This document shows positions 1 through 5,997 of a DNA stretch of 6,232 nt, in pieces. This stretch comes from DASTQL01 sp035462375. GTDB lineage: Bacteria; Actinomycetota; Actinomycetes; Jiangellales; Jiangellaceae. Every line of letters begins with the position of its first letter. Within the stretch, counting starts at the first letter, position 1. The stretch is from assembly GCA_035462375.1 (NCBI GenBank), contig DATHUJ010000184.1, positions 1 through 6,232 on the forward strand, in the 5' to 3' direction. The position numbers and the translations under genes are program-made. A model generated the notes under the pieces. That model saw only the letters and a program-made list of their open reading frames with translations. It was not told where the DNA came from and ran no database searches.

Positions 1-964
1 TCAGTGCCCCGAACACCAGCCCGAAGCCGAGGAGGCCGATGCCCCAGCCCACGAGCAGTCCACGCTGCAGTCGCCAGACAAGACCAGCCGGGCTCAGCAG
101 GGCAGGGCTCGCGTGCGCGGCGCCCCTGCGCTCGGGCAGCATCCCGCGGCCCACATCGCGCCTGGCGGCGAGGGCGATCGCCAGCCAGCACAGCGTGGCC
201 GTGCTGAGCAGGGCCAGCGCTGCGGGCCACCACAGGTTGTCCGCGAACGGTCGCATCTGTTGGCCCCAACCGATAGGGGACAACCAGGCCGGCCAGGCGC
301 TGGTGACACGCAGGGCGGCCGAGTCGACCGTTCCGAGCATGTTGCCCATGGCGGCGAGCATGAAGGCCGCACCCAGACCGGCGCCGGCAAGACCGGTCGC
401 GCCGCGCGTGGTCGACGCGAGCTGTGACGTCACCGCGGCGACACCCGTGAACGCGACGCCGACCAGGGCGATCGACGTGCCGGCGACCATGGAGCCTGTG
501 GCGGGTTGTCCGGTGAGGATCATGCTGCACCCGAGCAACACGGCCAGCGCAACGTTCGCAGCAAGCGCAACGGTCACGGCCGCCGCCAGGGAGGCGTAGC
601 GGCCGACCACGCCGGCACCCAGCAGCTCCGAGCGCCCCAGCTCCTCGGCCTGACGGGTGTGCCGGACGACTGCGAACACGCTCATCAACGCGGCGAGCGC
701 AGCGAGGGTCAGGGCGTCCCGGTGCAGGGTGTAGCCGCCGACGCTGGGTCCGGTCACCAGCCCGAGCACCCGCATGCCGGGGTTCTCGACCACCAGCATG
801 GTGTCCGGCTTGAGGAGCTCTGGGTGCTTCGCGTAGTTGTCCGCGAACATGGCGGTCGTGGCCCACAGGAACCCGGCCATGCCGAGGATCCAGGCGGGCA
901 GCGTGATCCGGTCCCGCCGCAGCGCGAGGCGAACCAGCCGCGTCGTGCCGGTGAAGCCGCTCAT
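1..964 (-). CDS. ABC-2 type exporter permease, C-terminus beyond the window
   Basis: Membrane-spanning subunit of an ABC exporter. It starts at ATG 964 and stays open for 321 codons to the left edge, so the C-terminal part is missing. Hydrophobic segments are visible at about residues 20-40, 84-100, 122-150, 158-178, 188-212, 245-267 and 303-321. Two stretches match what I recall of the actinobacterial polyketide-antibiotic exporter permeases (COG3559/TnrB3-like): an RHTRQAEELGRSELLGAG segment near residues 101-118 and a WLSPIGWGQQMRPFADN segment near 227-243. That family is usually somewhat over 500 aa, so roughly 200 residues should lie off the window. The start overlaps the 3' end of the ATPase gene by 4 bp, indicating translational coupling and a dedicated ATPase partner. 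The exported substrate cannot be read from the sequence; the 'polyketide antibiotic' name is historical. A generic ABC-2 permease is the only real alternative. Confidence 0.92.
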   Translation of the reverse strand, partial: MSGFTGTTRLVRLALRRDRITLPAWILGMAGFLWATTAMFADNYAKHPELLKPDTMLVVENPGMRVLGLVTGPSVGGYTLHRDALTLAALAALMSVFAVVRHTRQAEELGRSELLGAGVVGRYASLAAAVTVALAANVALAVLLGCSMILTGQPATGSMVAGTSIALVGVAFTGVAAVTSQLASTTRGATGLAGAGLGAAFMLAAMGNMLGTVDSAALRVTSAWPAWLSPIGWGQQMRPFADNLWWPAALALLSTATLCWLAIALAARRDVGRGMLPERRGAAHASPALLSPAGLVWRLQRGLLVGWGIGLLGFGLVFGAL

Positions 965-1929
965 CGTGCCCTCACCACCTCGCCCACCGCGTCCTGGTCA
1001 TGCTCGACGTCCTCGCCGTAGTGCCGCATGAACAGCTCCTCCAGCGTGGGCGGTGAGGTCACCATCGACCGCACCTCGAGATCGACCAGGTGCTCGAGGA
1101 CATGGTTCAACTCGCCCGGTTCGACGCTGAACTCCGCGTGCCCGTCGTGCACCTGGGCATCATGCACACCGGGCCACCGCGTCAGCGACTCCAGCGGCTT
1201 CGTGGTGTCGACCACCACCGACGTCCGGGTGAGGTGACGCAGCTGGTCGAACGTGCCGCTCTCGGCAGCCCGGCCCGCCCGAATGATGGTGACCCGGTCA
1301 CACAGCGCCTCCACCTCGGACAGGATGTGACTGGAGAGCAGAACGCTCCGCCCGGCCGCCCGCAGCTCCTGGACGACGCTCTGGAACACCGCCTCCATCA
1401 GCGGATCCAACCCGGAGGTCGGTTCGTCCAGCAGGTACAGCTCCACGTCCGAGGAGAGCGCCGCCACCAGGGCCACCTTCTGCCGGTTTCCCTTCGAGTA
1501 GGCACGGATCCGCTTGGTCGGATCGAGCTGGAAGCGCTCGACCAGCTCGTCACGGCGAGCGGCGTCGATCCCTCCCCGCAAGTCGCCGAGCAGGTCGATC
1601 ACCTCACCGCCGGTCAGGTTCGGCCACAGGTTCACCTCACCAGGCACGTAGGCCAGGCGCCGGTGCAACGCCACCGCGTCACGCCAGGGGTCGCCTCCGA
1701 GCAGCGAGACGTGCCCGCCGTCCGCACGCAGCAACCCGAGCAGAACGCGAATCGTCGTGGTCTTCCCCGCACCATTGGGACCGAGGAAGCCATGCACCTC
1801 CCCCGTCCCGACATGCAACTCGAGCTGATCAAGAGCCCGTGTCCTGGGCCCGAAGTCCTTCACAAGTCCTGAAACCGCTATGGCAGTCACGGAGACCACT
1901 TCCTTCGATGTCTCGTTCTCCGCTGGCAC
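961..1929 (-). CDS. ABC transporter ATP-binding protein
   Basis: Nucleotide-binding subunit that powers the adjacent permease from the cytoplasmic face. In the 322-aa reading, Walker A is GPNGAGKTT at 50-58, the signature motif is YSKGNRQKV at 144-152 in place of the textbook LSGGQ, Walker B is ELYLLDEP at 163-170, the D-loop is SGLD at 172-175 and the switch histidine is H201 in SSHILSEVE. The Q-loop region reads YVPGEVNLWPNLTGGE, without the usual glutamine. Both departures are, from memory, typical of ATPases paired with COG3559-type permeases. A C-terminal region of about 90 residues follows the core domain. The start is uncertain. GTG 1929 has GGAGG 12 nt upstream and lies 5 nt after the stop of a short leader ORF. 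GTG 1890 (codon 14) has GAAGGA 10 nt upstream and would give a shorter N-terminus closer to typical homologues. The catalytic motifs are complete, so the protein should be active. Confidence 0.96.
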   Translation of the reverse strand: MPAENETSKEVVSVTAIAVSGLVKDFGPRTRALDQLELHVGTGEVHGFLGPNGAGKTTTIRVLLGLLRADGGHVSLLGGDPWRDAVALHRRLAYVPGEVNLWPNLTGGEVIDLLGDLRGGIDAARRDELVERFQLDPTKRIRAYSKGNRQKVALVAALSSDVELYLLDEPTSGLDPLMEAVFQSVVQELRAAGRSVLLSSHILSEVEALCDRVTIIRAGRAAESGTFDQLRHLTRTSVVVDTTKPLESLTRWPGVHDAQVHDGHAEFSVEPGELNHVLEHLVDLEVRSMVTSPPTLEELFMRHYGEDVEHDQDAVGEVVRAR

Positions 1930-1934
1930 TCAGC

Positions 1935-2003
1935 TCAGTCGCCTCCAACTCCCAGCACGTCGCGACTGGACAGGAACAGGCAGACCGAAGGCCCCCTGGA
2001 CAT
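1935..2003 (-). CDS. possible 22-aa leader peptide upstream of the exporter ATPase
   Basis: On the minus strand ATG 2003 is preceded by GGAGG (2013-2017) at 9-nt spacing and runs 22 codons to TGA at 1935-1937, 5 nt before the GTG start of the ATPase. The peptide begins MSRGPSVCLF and ends VLGVGGD. The GGAGG inside its last codons (1942-1946) would also serve as ribosome-binding site for the ATPase, so the two would be translationally coupled. Short leader ORFs upstream of drug-exporter or resistance genes can act in ribosome-stalling attenuation. Nothing here proves that, and the peptide itself is not recognised. A chance ORF of this size is quite possible; the case rests on its spacing to its own ribosome-binding site, to the ATPase and to the upstream promoter candidate. 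Confidence 0.4.
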   Translation of the reverse strand: MSRGPSVCLFLSSRDVLGVGGD

Positions 2004-2034
2004 GCCCGACGTCCTCCAGAACGGACCGTGCGGC

Positions 2035-2063
2035 ACTAGACCGACGGCGGCTCGTCGCGGCAA
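2035..2063 (-). promoter_or_regulatory. candidate promoter of the leader and exporter genes
   Basis: Read on the minus strand, TTGCCG (2058-2063) and TCTAGT (2035-2040) are separated by exactly 17 nt. Each matches the -35 TTGACA and -10 TATAAT consensus at 4 of 6 positions. Transcription would start near 2028, about 25 nt before the leader ORF and about 100 nt before the ATPase. In GC-rich DNA such partial matches also occur by chance. Confidence 0.38.
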
Positions 2064-2064
2064 T

Positions 2065-2077
2065 GGTCGGACCGACC
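2065..2077. promoter_or_regulatory. perfect palindrome beside the candidate -35 box (possible operator)
   Basis: GGTCGG (2065-2070), a single central A, then CCGACC (2072-2077) form a perfect inverted repeat. On the minus strand it lies one base upstream of the candidate -35 hexamer. This is a plausible site for a dimeric regulator of the exporter. COG3559-type exporters often have a TetR-like regulator next to them, but none is encoded in this window. It could instead be part of a terminator for the membrane-protein gene, although no T-run follows. Confidence 0.3.
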
Positions 2078-2086
2078 TGAGCGGTG

Positions 2087-2101
2087 CGCGGTGCTTCCGC
2101 G
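2087..2101 (-). terminator. weak hairpin after the membrane-protein gene
   Basis: CGCGG (2087-2091) and CCGCG (2097-2101) can pair around a 5-nt loop, beginning 17 nt beyond the stop codon of the minus-strand membrane-protein gene. There is no T-rich tail and the stem has only 5 bp, so termination here is tentative. Confidence 0.18.
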
Positions 2102-2117
2102 GAGGTGGGCATTCGAG

Positions 2118-3134
2118 TCACGTCCCGTTCAGGCAAGAGCGGCATGGCGGACGGGTTACGCGCTGGTAAGCCAGGGCCGCACCCGCCAGCCCCAGACCCC
2201 AGGTCAGGTACGCGGGCACCGCAACCCAGAAGAACCACAACGGATCCGAGGCGGCGCCGGGATCCCACGTGCCGGTGATCGTCTCGACGGCGATCTTGAC
2301 CATGGTCATCCCGAAGTAGGCCGTCATTCCCACCCCGAGCACCAGCCCCGGACCCAGCACCAGCCAACGGGGCACATGCCGACCTGCCAACAAGGGCACC
2401 CAGCGCGGAAACACTCGCCCCCACGGATAGACCAGTGCCAGCGGCAGCACGGTCCCCGCCAGCAGAAAGCCCGCCTCGAACAGCAACACCGTCCAGCCGC
2501 CCTCCAGCAGTGCGCTGCCGAACCCGACCGCGACCTGGGCCAGGAGCCGGATCAGACAGCCGGCCACTGCCGCCCAGGCCGCTACCCGTGCCCATCGTGG
2601 TGAGCCCGTCGGCAGGGTGGACGGGCCCGGCTCGCCGGAGGCGCCGCACACCAGGCAGGCACCGCGCCAGTGGCGCTGGTAGGACAACGCGGTCGCTCCC
2701 ACCAGAACAGCACCGAGAAGGCACACCGCCCGGCTCAAGAACGCGACAGCGTCAACGGTCACGCCGATCCCAGGCAGGATGACGGCGACCAGGTCCAGGA
2801 GCAGCGGCGCGCTGGCCGCAACCAGCGCAGCCGCCACGCACCAGGCCGCAACGGCCAGCGGCCGCGACCACCTGGCTCTCCTGAGCCCGACAACTACGAC
2901 CGCCGCTGCAGCACACAACGCGACCGACCACCAGCCGGTGAAGACGATGAGATCGGTCCCGATCCGAGGCGGGGAAGGCGCGGTGCCCAGGGTCCAGTAG
3001 ACCCGCAAGACCCCGTAGCCGAGTGCCCACGCGATAGCCGCCTGTGCCACCCACCGCCGCCACCCCGGAAGCGGCACGTCCCGCAGGCGCACCCGCTCCA
3101 TCACTCGGGGGGCAATCAAACTGACCCGGGTCAT
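2118..3134 (-). CDS. uncharacterised polytopic membrane protein with twin CxxC motifs
   Basis: A 338-aa protein with about eight hydrophobic segments, near residues 28-50, 60-84, 92-119, 128-151, 183-205, 212-237, 255-281 and 299-322. It appears to be an internal duplication of a four-helix unit. The fourth helix ends in ALSYQRHWRGACLVCG (149-164), and the eighth in ALAYQRVTRPPCRSCLNG (320-337), followed by the C-terminus. Each carries a Cys-x-x-Cys pair (C160/C163 and C331/C334). Arg-rich ends after helices 2, 4 and 8 and at the N-terminus place the Cys pairs on the cytoplasmic side by the positive-inside rule. ATG 3134 is preferred over in-frame GTG 3143 because MTRVSLIAP then begins the protein; both lack a strong ribosome-binding site. 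Similar hypothetical proteins are familiar to me from actinobacteria, but I know no function. It lies on the same strand as the exporter, 188 nt upstream of it, so co-transcription is possible but not shown. Confidence 0.85.
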   Translation of the reverse strand: MTRVSLIAPRVMERVRLRDVPLPGWRRWVAQAAIAWALGYGVLRVYWTLGTAPSPPRIGTDLIVFTGWWSVALCAAAAVVVVGLRRARWSRPLAVAAWCVAAALVAASAPLLLDLVAVILPGIGVTVDAVAFLSRAVCLLGAVLVGATALSYQRHWRGACLVCGASGEPGPSTLPTGSPRWARVAAWAAVAGCLIRLLAQVAVGFGSALLEGGWTVLLFEAGFLLAGTVLPLALVYPWGRVFPRWVPLLAGRHVPRWLVLGPGLVLGVGMTAYFGMTMVKIAVETITGTWDPGAASDPLWFFWVAVPAYLTWGLGLAGAALAYQRVTRPPCRSCLNGT

Positions 3135-3143
3135 CACTCTCAC

Positions 3144-3420
3144 CCGAACATGCCGTCACCCCAACTGTGCTCCGCTGCGTCACAACGCCCCAGAGGCAAA
3201 GGACCCCGATAGAAGGGGGGCCGGCCGAGGCCGGCGGAGTGCGGCGTCACAACAAGCCGTGGCGAGGGCAGAAGAGCGGGGCCCTCCGGCTGGATAGCGT
3301 CCGCATCTGCCGCGTTGAGGGCGGCTGCGCTCGCCCGACCATGCCGCTGTCGTGCCGACCGGACGCACCTTGGGGCGGTCATCGCCATTGCGCGTGCGCC
3401 GCTGGCCGGCGTTTACCGGA
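3144..3420. other. intergenic stretch without a recognisable gene
   Basis: No reading frame on either strand here resembles a protein I know. A minus-strand frame of 82 codons (3140-3388) lacks recognisable motifs and a good ribosome-binding site. The stretch should contain the promoter of the membrane-protein gene, but I see no convincing -35/-10 pair. The one structured element is the hairpin at 3220-3235. Confidence 0.5.
3220..3235 (-). terminator. GC-rich perfect hairpin, possible terminator of the DUF305 relic
   Basis: GCCGGCC (3220-3226) and GGCCGGC (3229-3235) are perfect inverted repeats separated by GA. On the minus strand the hairpin lies about 185 nt beyond the end of the DUF305 reading frame and is followed by a C-run and TTCT rather than a T-run. 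It may be a non-canonical terminator separating the DUF305 relic from the membrane-protein gene, or just a structured spacer. Confidence 0.25.
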
Positions 3421-3660
3421 TCAGCCCGATGTCGGAGTGTTGAGCGCCTTGGGCGGCCACCCTGCTCGTCGTACCGCCAGCCAGGTCTTCATCTGCTCGA
3501 TCTCGTCCAACTGGACCTCTCGGATGCTGCTGCACACAGGTCCAGAGGATCTTGGTGCTAGGCCCTCGTCCAAGCAGGTCTCGGCCTCGCGTACGGCGGT
3601 CCAGTGGTGTCGGATCATCGAGCGCATGATTCGGATCTCCTACTCTTCACCGGACAGCGA
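3421..3660 (-). pseudogene. degenerate DUF305-family gene
   Basis: DUF305 proteins are small helical proteins with a hallmark M-I-x-H-H motif and a downstream Q-x-x-E-I-x-x-M-x-x-W-L helix. Both are readable here: MRSMIRHHWTAVREAE from 3627, and VQLDEIEQMKTWL ending near 3478. Two defects suggest a dead gene. First, the frame continues upstream as SGEE, a TAG (3640-3642), then EIRIMRSMIRHH, so a single codon, probably Tyr, seems to have become a stop. Second, between the motifs the frame reads LAPRSSGPVC, whereas the next frame reads HQDPLDLC (3534-3557), which fits the H-x-E-L-x-x-L-C pattern I recall for this family. That implies two compensating indels. After WLA the frame runs on into unrelated residues and stops at 3421. 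A weak alternative is a real 68-aa protein from ATG 3627, which does have AGGAG 9 nt upstream. The N-terminal part of the original gene cannot be recognised. Confidence 0.65.
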
Positions 3661-3681
3661 CGCCGGGCTGGTTGATCGTGG

Positions 3682-3876
3682 GTGTCGGTGTCCTACCGCT
3701 GGGTCACCCCACACGAACTGGTCCGCCTCGTCGAGGGCCACGGCACCCGCCTGGCCAGCCGACTGCGGCCGGGCGACCCGTGCCCGGTGCGCGGATATAC
3801 CCATCAACCGCCGCTGACGAATGGGTCTCGCGCCCGACGCGGTTCCCGCGCTGCGTCAATAGCGTCGTCGACATGA
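3682..3876 (+). CDS. possible small ORF coupled to the hydrolase gene; unrecognised
   Basis: A 64-codon frame from GTG 3682. Its first part, through about 3795 (it includes YRWVTPHELVRLVEGHG), has very high third-position G/C and looks like coding DNA. The last 25 or so codons do not. Its TGA overlaps the hydrolase ATG in an ATGA arrangement (3873-3876), a common sign of translational coupling, which matters because the hydrolase has no Shine-Dalgarno site of its own. No family is recognised, and no good ribosome-binding site precedes GTG 3682. It may be a genuine small protein, the remnant of a truncated gene, or chance. It overlaps none of the recognisable DUF305 relic. Confidence 0.3.
   Translation: MSVSYRWVTPHELVRLVEGHGTRLASRLRPGDPCPVRGYTHQPPLTNGSRARRGSRAASIASST
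3838..3850. promoter_or_regulatory. short inverted repeat upstream of the hydrolase
   Basis: CGCGG (3838-3842) and CCGCG (3846-3850) flank a TTC spacer, 23 nt before the hydrolase start. It could be a regulator site or a small hairpin in the 5' leader. In DNA this GC-rich such repeats arise often by chance. Confidence 0.15.
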
Positions 3877-4799
3877 CGACACAGCACGCCTCGGACGCGC
3901 CGACCGCTGCATTCCGGGACGCACAGCAGCGGGTTCTCGATCGCTACCAGGTGCCGGCACAGTCCCGGTTCGTCGACGTCCCCTCGATCGGCGGGCGGGC
4001 GCAGGTGCTCGTGACAGGAGAGGGGCCGCCGCTTCCGCTGGTAATCGGCGGCGCGATTCCGGCCGTCTTCTGGGCGCCGTTGATGGCGGAGCTCTCCGGT
4101 CACACGCTCTACGCGATCGAGCTGCCGGGCAATGGCCTCACCGACCGGGCGCGCTACCACCACACCACGTTCCGGCGCACCGCTGTCGCCTACCTGGCCG
4201 ACATTCTGGACGCGCTCGAGATCGGCCCGGGACCGTTCGTGACCCAGTCGATGGGCTCGTTGTGGACGACCTGGCTGGCCTGGGAGCAGCCGGGGCGGGT
4301 GCGCTCGCAGGTGATGATTGCCTGCCCGGCGTTCTTCCTGGACACCTCCGCCATCCTGCCGTGGCGGCTGGTGTCGATCCCCGCCCTCGGCAAGCTGCTG
4401 CTGTCGTTGCAGAAGCCCTCGGTCAAGGGAGCCGAACAGATCATCCGCATGGTCGGCGAGGACCCGTCCGGCCTCGACGAGATCCGTGACGTCATGGTCG
4501 CCGGCCAGCTGATGCCGCACCGCCGACGGGACCTCGTCGAGTTGATGCGGTCAGTCATGAGCTGGACCCGGCCACGGCCCGAGGTCGCGGTGACGGCTGA
4601 CCAGTTGCGAAGGATCACGCACCCGGTGCGGCTCATCTGGGGGGAGCAGGACGGGTTCGGCTCGCCCGACGCCGGACGTCGCGCCGTCGAGCACATGCCG
4701 GACGTCGACCTGCACGTCATGCCCGGCGGTCACGCGCCCTGGCTGCACCGGGCAGAGCAGGTCGCTGCGCTCACCCACGAGTTCCTCGACTCCCATTGA
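3873..4799 (+). CDS. alpha/beta-hydrolase fold protein
   Basis: A 308-aa cytoplasmic hydrolase with no signal peptide. The likely triad is Ser126 in the nucleophile elbow VTQSMGSLW, Asp260 in LIWGEQDGFGSP and His287 in MPGGHAPWLH. The segment IGGAIPAVFW (58-67) lies where the family carries its HGxP-type oxyanion loop. The first position of the usual G-x-S-x-G elbow is Thr124 instead of Gly, which is uncommon. Length is normal for single-domain esterase, lactonase or haloalkane-dehalogenase-like members, and the sequence does not separate these. The start is ATG 3873 (MTTQHASD). The frame is open back to 3672, but that extension is Pro/Arg-rich and unlike the family. There is no Shine-Dalgarno site, so initiation may be leaderless or coupled to the ATGA overlap. 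A flavin monooxygenase follows after 33 nt, suggesting the hydrolase acts on its substrate or its ester or lactone product (inference). Confidence 0.93.
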   Translation: MTTQHASDAPTAAFRDAQQRVLDRYQVPAQSRFVDVPSIGGRAQVLVTGEGPPLPLVIGGAIPAVFWAPLMAELSGHTLYAIELPGNGLTDRARYHHTTFRRTAVAYLADILDALEIGPGPFVTQSMGSLWTTWLAWEQPGRVRSQVMIACPAFFLDTSAILPWRLVSIPALGKLLLSLQKPSVKGAEQIIRMVGEDPSGLDEIRDVMVAGQLMPHRRRDLVELMRSVMSWTRPRPEVAVTADQLRRITHPVRLIWGEQDGFGSPDAGRRAVEHMPDVDLHVMPGGHAPWLHRAEQVAALTHEFLDSH

Positions 4800-4832
4800 T
4801 CGCCACCACCCCATCACCAAGAGGAGACCCAG

Positions 4833-5939
4833 ATGACCACCCAGCACATCGAGACCCTGATCATCGGCGCCGGCCAGGCCGGCCTGAGCACCGGCTACCA
4901 CCTCAAGCAGCGCGGTCGCGAGTTCCTGATAGTCGACGGCAACGATCGCATCGGTGACAACTGGCGCTGCCACTACGACAGTCTGCGGCTCTTCACCCCG
5001 GCCTGGCTCAACTGCCTCGACGGCCTCGACTTCCCCGCCGAGGACCGGTGGCACTTCCCGACCAAGGACGAGTTCGCCGACTACCTCGAGCTCTATGCCC
5101 TCACCTCCGACCTTCCGGTCCGGATGCAGACCCGGGTCCAGCGGCTGTCCCAGCGGCCCGATGGCGGCTACATCATCGACCTGGGCGACGATCAGATCAC
5201 GTGCGACAACGTCGTGCTCGCCGTCGGCAGCTTCGGTCGTACGCCGGTGATGCCCCCGTTCGCCGACGACCTCGACCCGGGGATCCGGCAGTTGCACTCG
5301 GCCGACTACCACTCGCCCGAGCAGCTCCTCGACGGCCCCACGCTGGTGGTGGGCGCGTCGCACAGCGGGTTGGACATCGCCTACGAACTGGCAGCGAGCA
5401 GGCCGGTCACGATGGTCGGACCCAGCCGCGGAGCCATCCCGATCGAGTGGGGAACCAGACTGTGGAAGCTGGGGATGCCGATGATCGGCTTCGCCTTCCA
5501 GCACGTACTCACTCGGCGCACTCCATTGGGCCGCAAGGTGATGGGCCAGACGCGCCACCACGGCGCGCCGCAGTTGCGGGTCAAGGAACGCCATCTGGTG
5601 GAGCGCGGGGCCGAGTGGGTCCAGGAGCATGTGGCCGGCGTCGACATCGACGGTAGGCCTGCGCTGGCGGACGAGCGGACCTTCGACGTGGCCAACGTGA
5701 TCTGGTGCACCGGGTTCCGGCACGACTGGCGCTGGGTCGACCTACCGGTGCCGATGGCCGACGGATGGCCGGTGGAGTACCGCGGGGTGGTCGAGGAGAT
5801 CCCCGGACTCTTCTACTGCGGCATGTGGTTCCAGTACGCGTTCTCCTCCGGCGAGGTGCACGGCGTCGGACGCGACGCGGCGTACCTCGCGAAGCAGATC
5901 GTCGCCCGTGCAGCCGCCAAGGCTCCGGTCGCCGCCTGA
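4833..5939 (+). CDS. class B flavin-dependent monooxygenase (NAD(P)/FAD-binding)
   Basis: A 368-aa flavoprotein related to flavin-containing and Baeyer-Villiger-type monooxygenases (COG2072-like), which use FAD, NADPH and O2 to insert one oxygen into a substrate. The FAD Rossmann motif is GAGQAG at 12-17, with Asp35 at the end of beta strand 2 and GDNWR at 41-45. The YDSLRL segment at 48-53 is typical of the group. The NADPH-binding Rossmann motif is GASHSG at 174-179. A degenerate FMO fingerprint, HSADY, lies at 155-159 just before it, and CTGF at 292-295 is the conserved C-terminal FAD-side motif. The length suits bacterial single-chain members. ATG 4833 is well supported by GAGGAG (4821-4826) at 6-nt spacing. 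It lies 33 nt after the hydrolase and is probably co-transcribed with it. The substrate is unknown; N- or S-oxygenation is as possible as Baeyer-Villiger oxidation. A truncated paralogue begins 10 nt downstream. Confidence 0.95.
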   Translation: MTTQHIETLIIGAGQAGLSTGYHLKQRGREFLIVDGNDRIGDNWRCHYDSLRLFTPAWLNCLDGLDFPAEDRWHFPTKDEFADYLELYALTSDLPVRMQTRVQRLSQRPDGGYIIDLGDDQITCDNVVLAVGSFGRTPVMPPFADDLDPGIRQLHSADYHSPEQLLDGPTLVVGASHSGLDIAYELAASRPVTMVGPSRGAIPIEWGTRLWKLGMPMIGFAFQHVLTRRTPLGRKVMGQTRHHGAPQLRVKERHLVERGAEWVQEHVAGVDIDGRPALADERTFDVANVIWCTGFRHDWRWVDLPVPMADGWPVEYRGVVEEIPGLFYCGMWFQYAFSSGEVHGVGRDAAYLAKQIVARAAAKAPVAA

Positions 5940-5949
5940 CGTGTCGGTG

Positions 5950-5997
5950 ATGTCGACCTAGCACATCGACACCCTGATCATCGGTGCAGGTCAGGCC
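5950..5997 (+). pseudogene. 5' stump of a second flavin monooxygenase gene
   Basis: These 48 nt align without gaps to codons 1-16 of the intact monooxygenase (4833-4880), identical at 41 of 48 positions by my count. The translation is MST, stop, HIDTLIIGAGQA, against MTTQHIETLIIGAGQA. Codon 4 is TAG where the intact gene has CAG. Three of the seven differences are silent third-position changes in the GAG loop, so this is a diverged paralogue rather than a fresh copy. Homology ends sharply after the GCC codon, within the FAD motif. The stump starts 10 nt after the intact gene's stop and has no ribosome-binding site. It is most likely the remains of a tandem gene interrupted by the IS110 element whose transposase starts at 6191. 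Confidence 0.8.

Noticed and set aside
39..599. A 186-codon plus-strand open frame opposite the permease
   Set aside because: Low-complexity Ala/Pro/Arg translation. The minus strand carries a continuous 321-codon permease with family-typical segments.
1090..1872. A 260-codon plus-strand open frame opposite the ABC ATPase
   Set aside because: It is a shadow of the ATPase, which has intact Walker A, Walker B and H motifs on the other strand.
1930..2724. A 264-codon minus-strand frame overlapping the membrane-protein gene
   Set aside because: It is in another frame of the same strand, Gly/Arg-rich and without the hydrophobic pattern of the real product.
3140..3388. An 82-codon minus-strand frame ending at the start of the membrane-protein gene
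   Set aside because: The overlapping stop is suggestive, but there is no good ribosome-binding site, no domain and no convincing codon bias.
3672..3872. An N-terminal extension of the hydrolase by 67 residues
   Set aside because: The extension is Pro/Arg-rich and unlike the hydrolase fold, while ATG 3873 gives a normal-length protein.
3804..4520. A 238-codon minus-strand open frame opposite the hydrolase
   Set aside because: The product is Arg/Gln/Pro-rich and motif-free, and the plus strand encodes a full hydrolase triad here.
4551..5723. A 390-codon minus-strand open frame covering most of the monooxygenase and the 3' end of the hydrolase
   Set aside because: It is antisense to two genes with complete catalytic motifs. 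Its translation is Val/Gly/Glu/His-rich with no recognisable domain. Long antisense frames are usual in GC-rich coding DNA.
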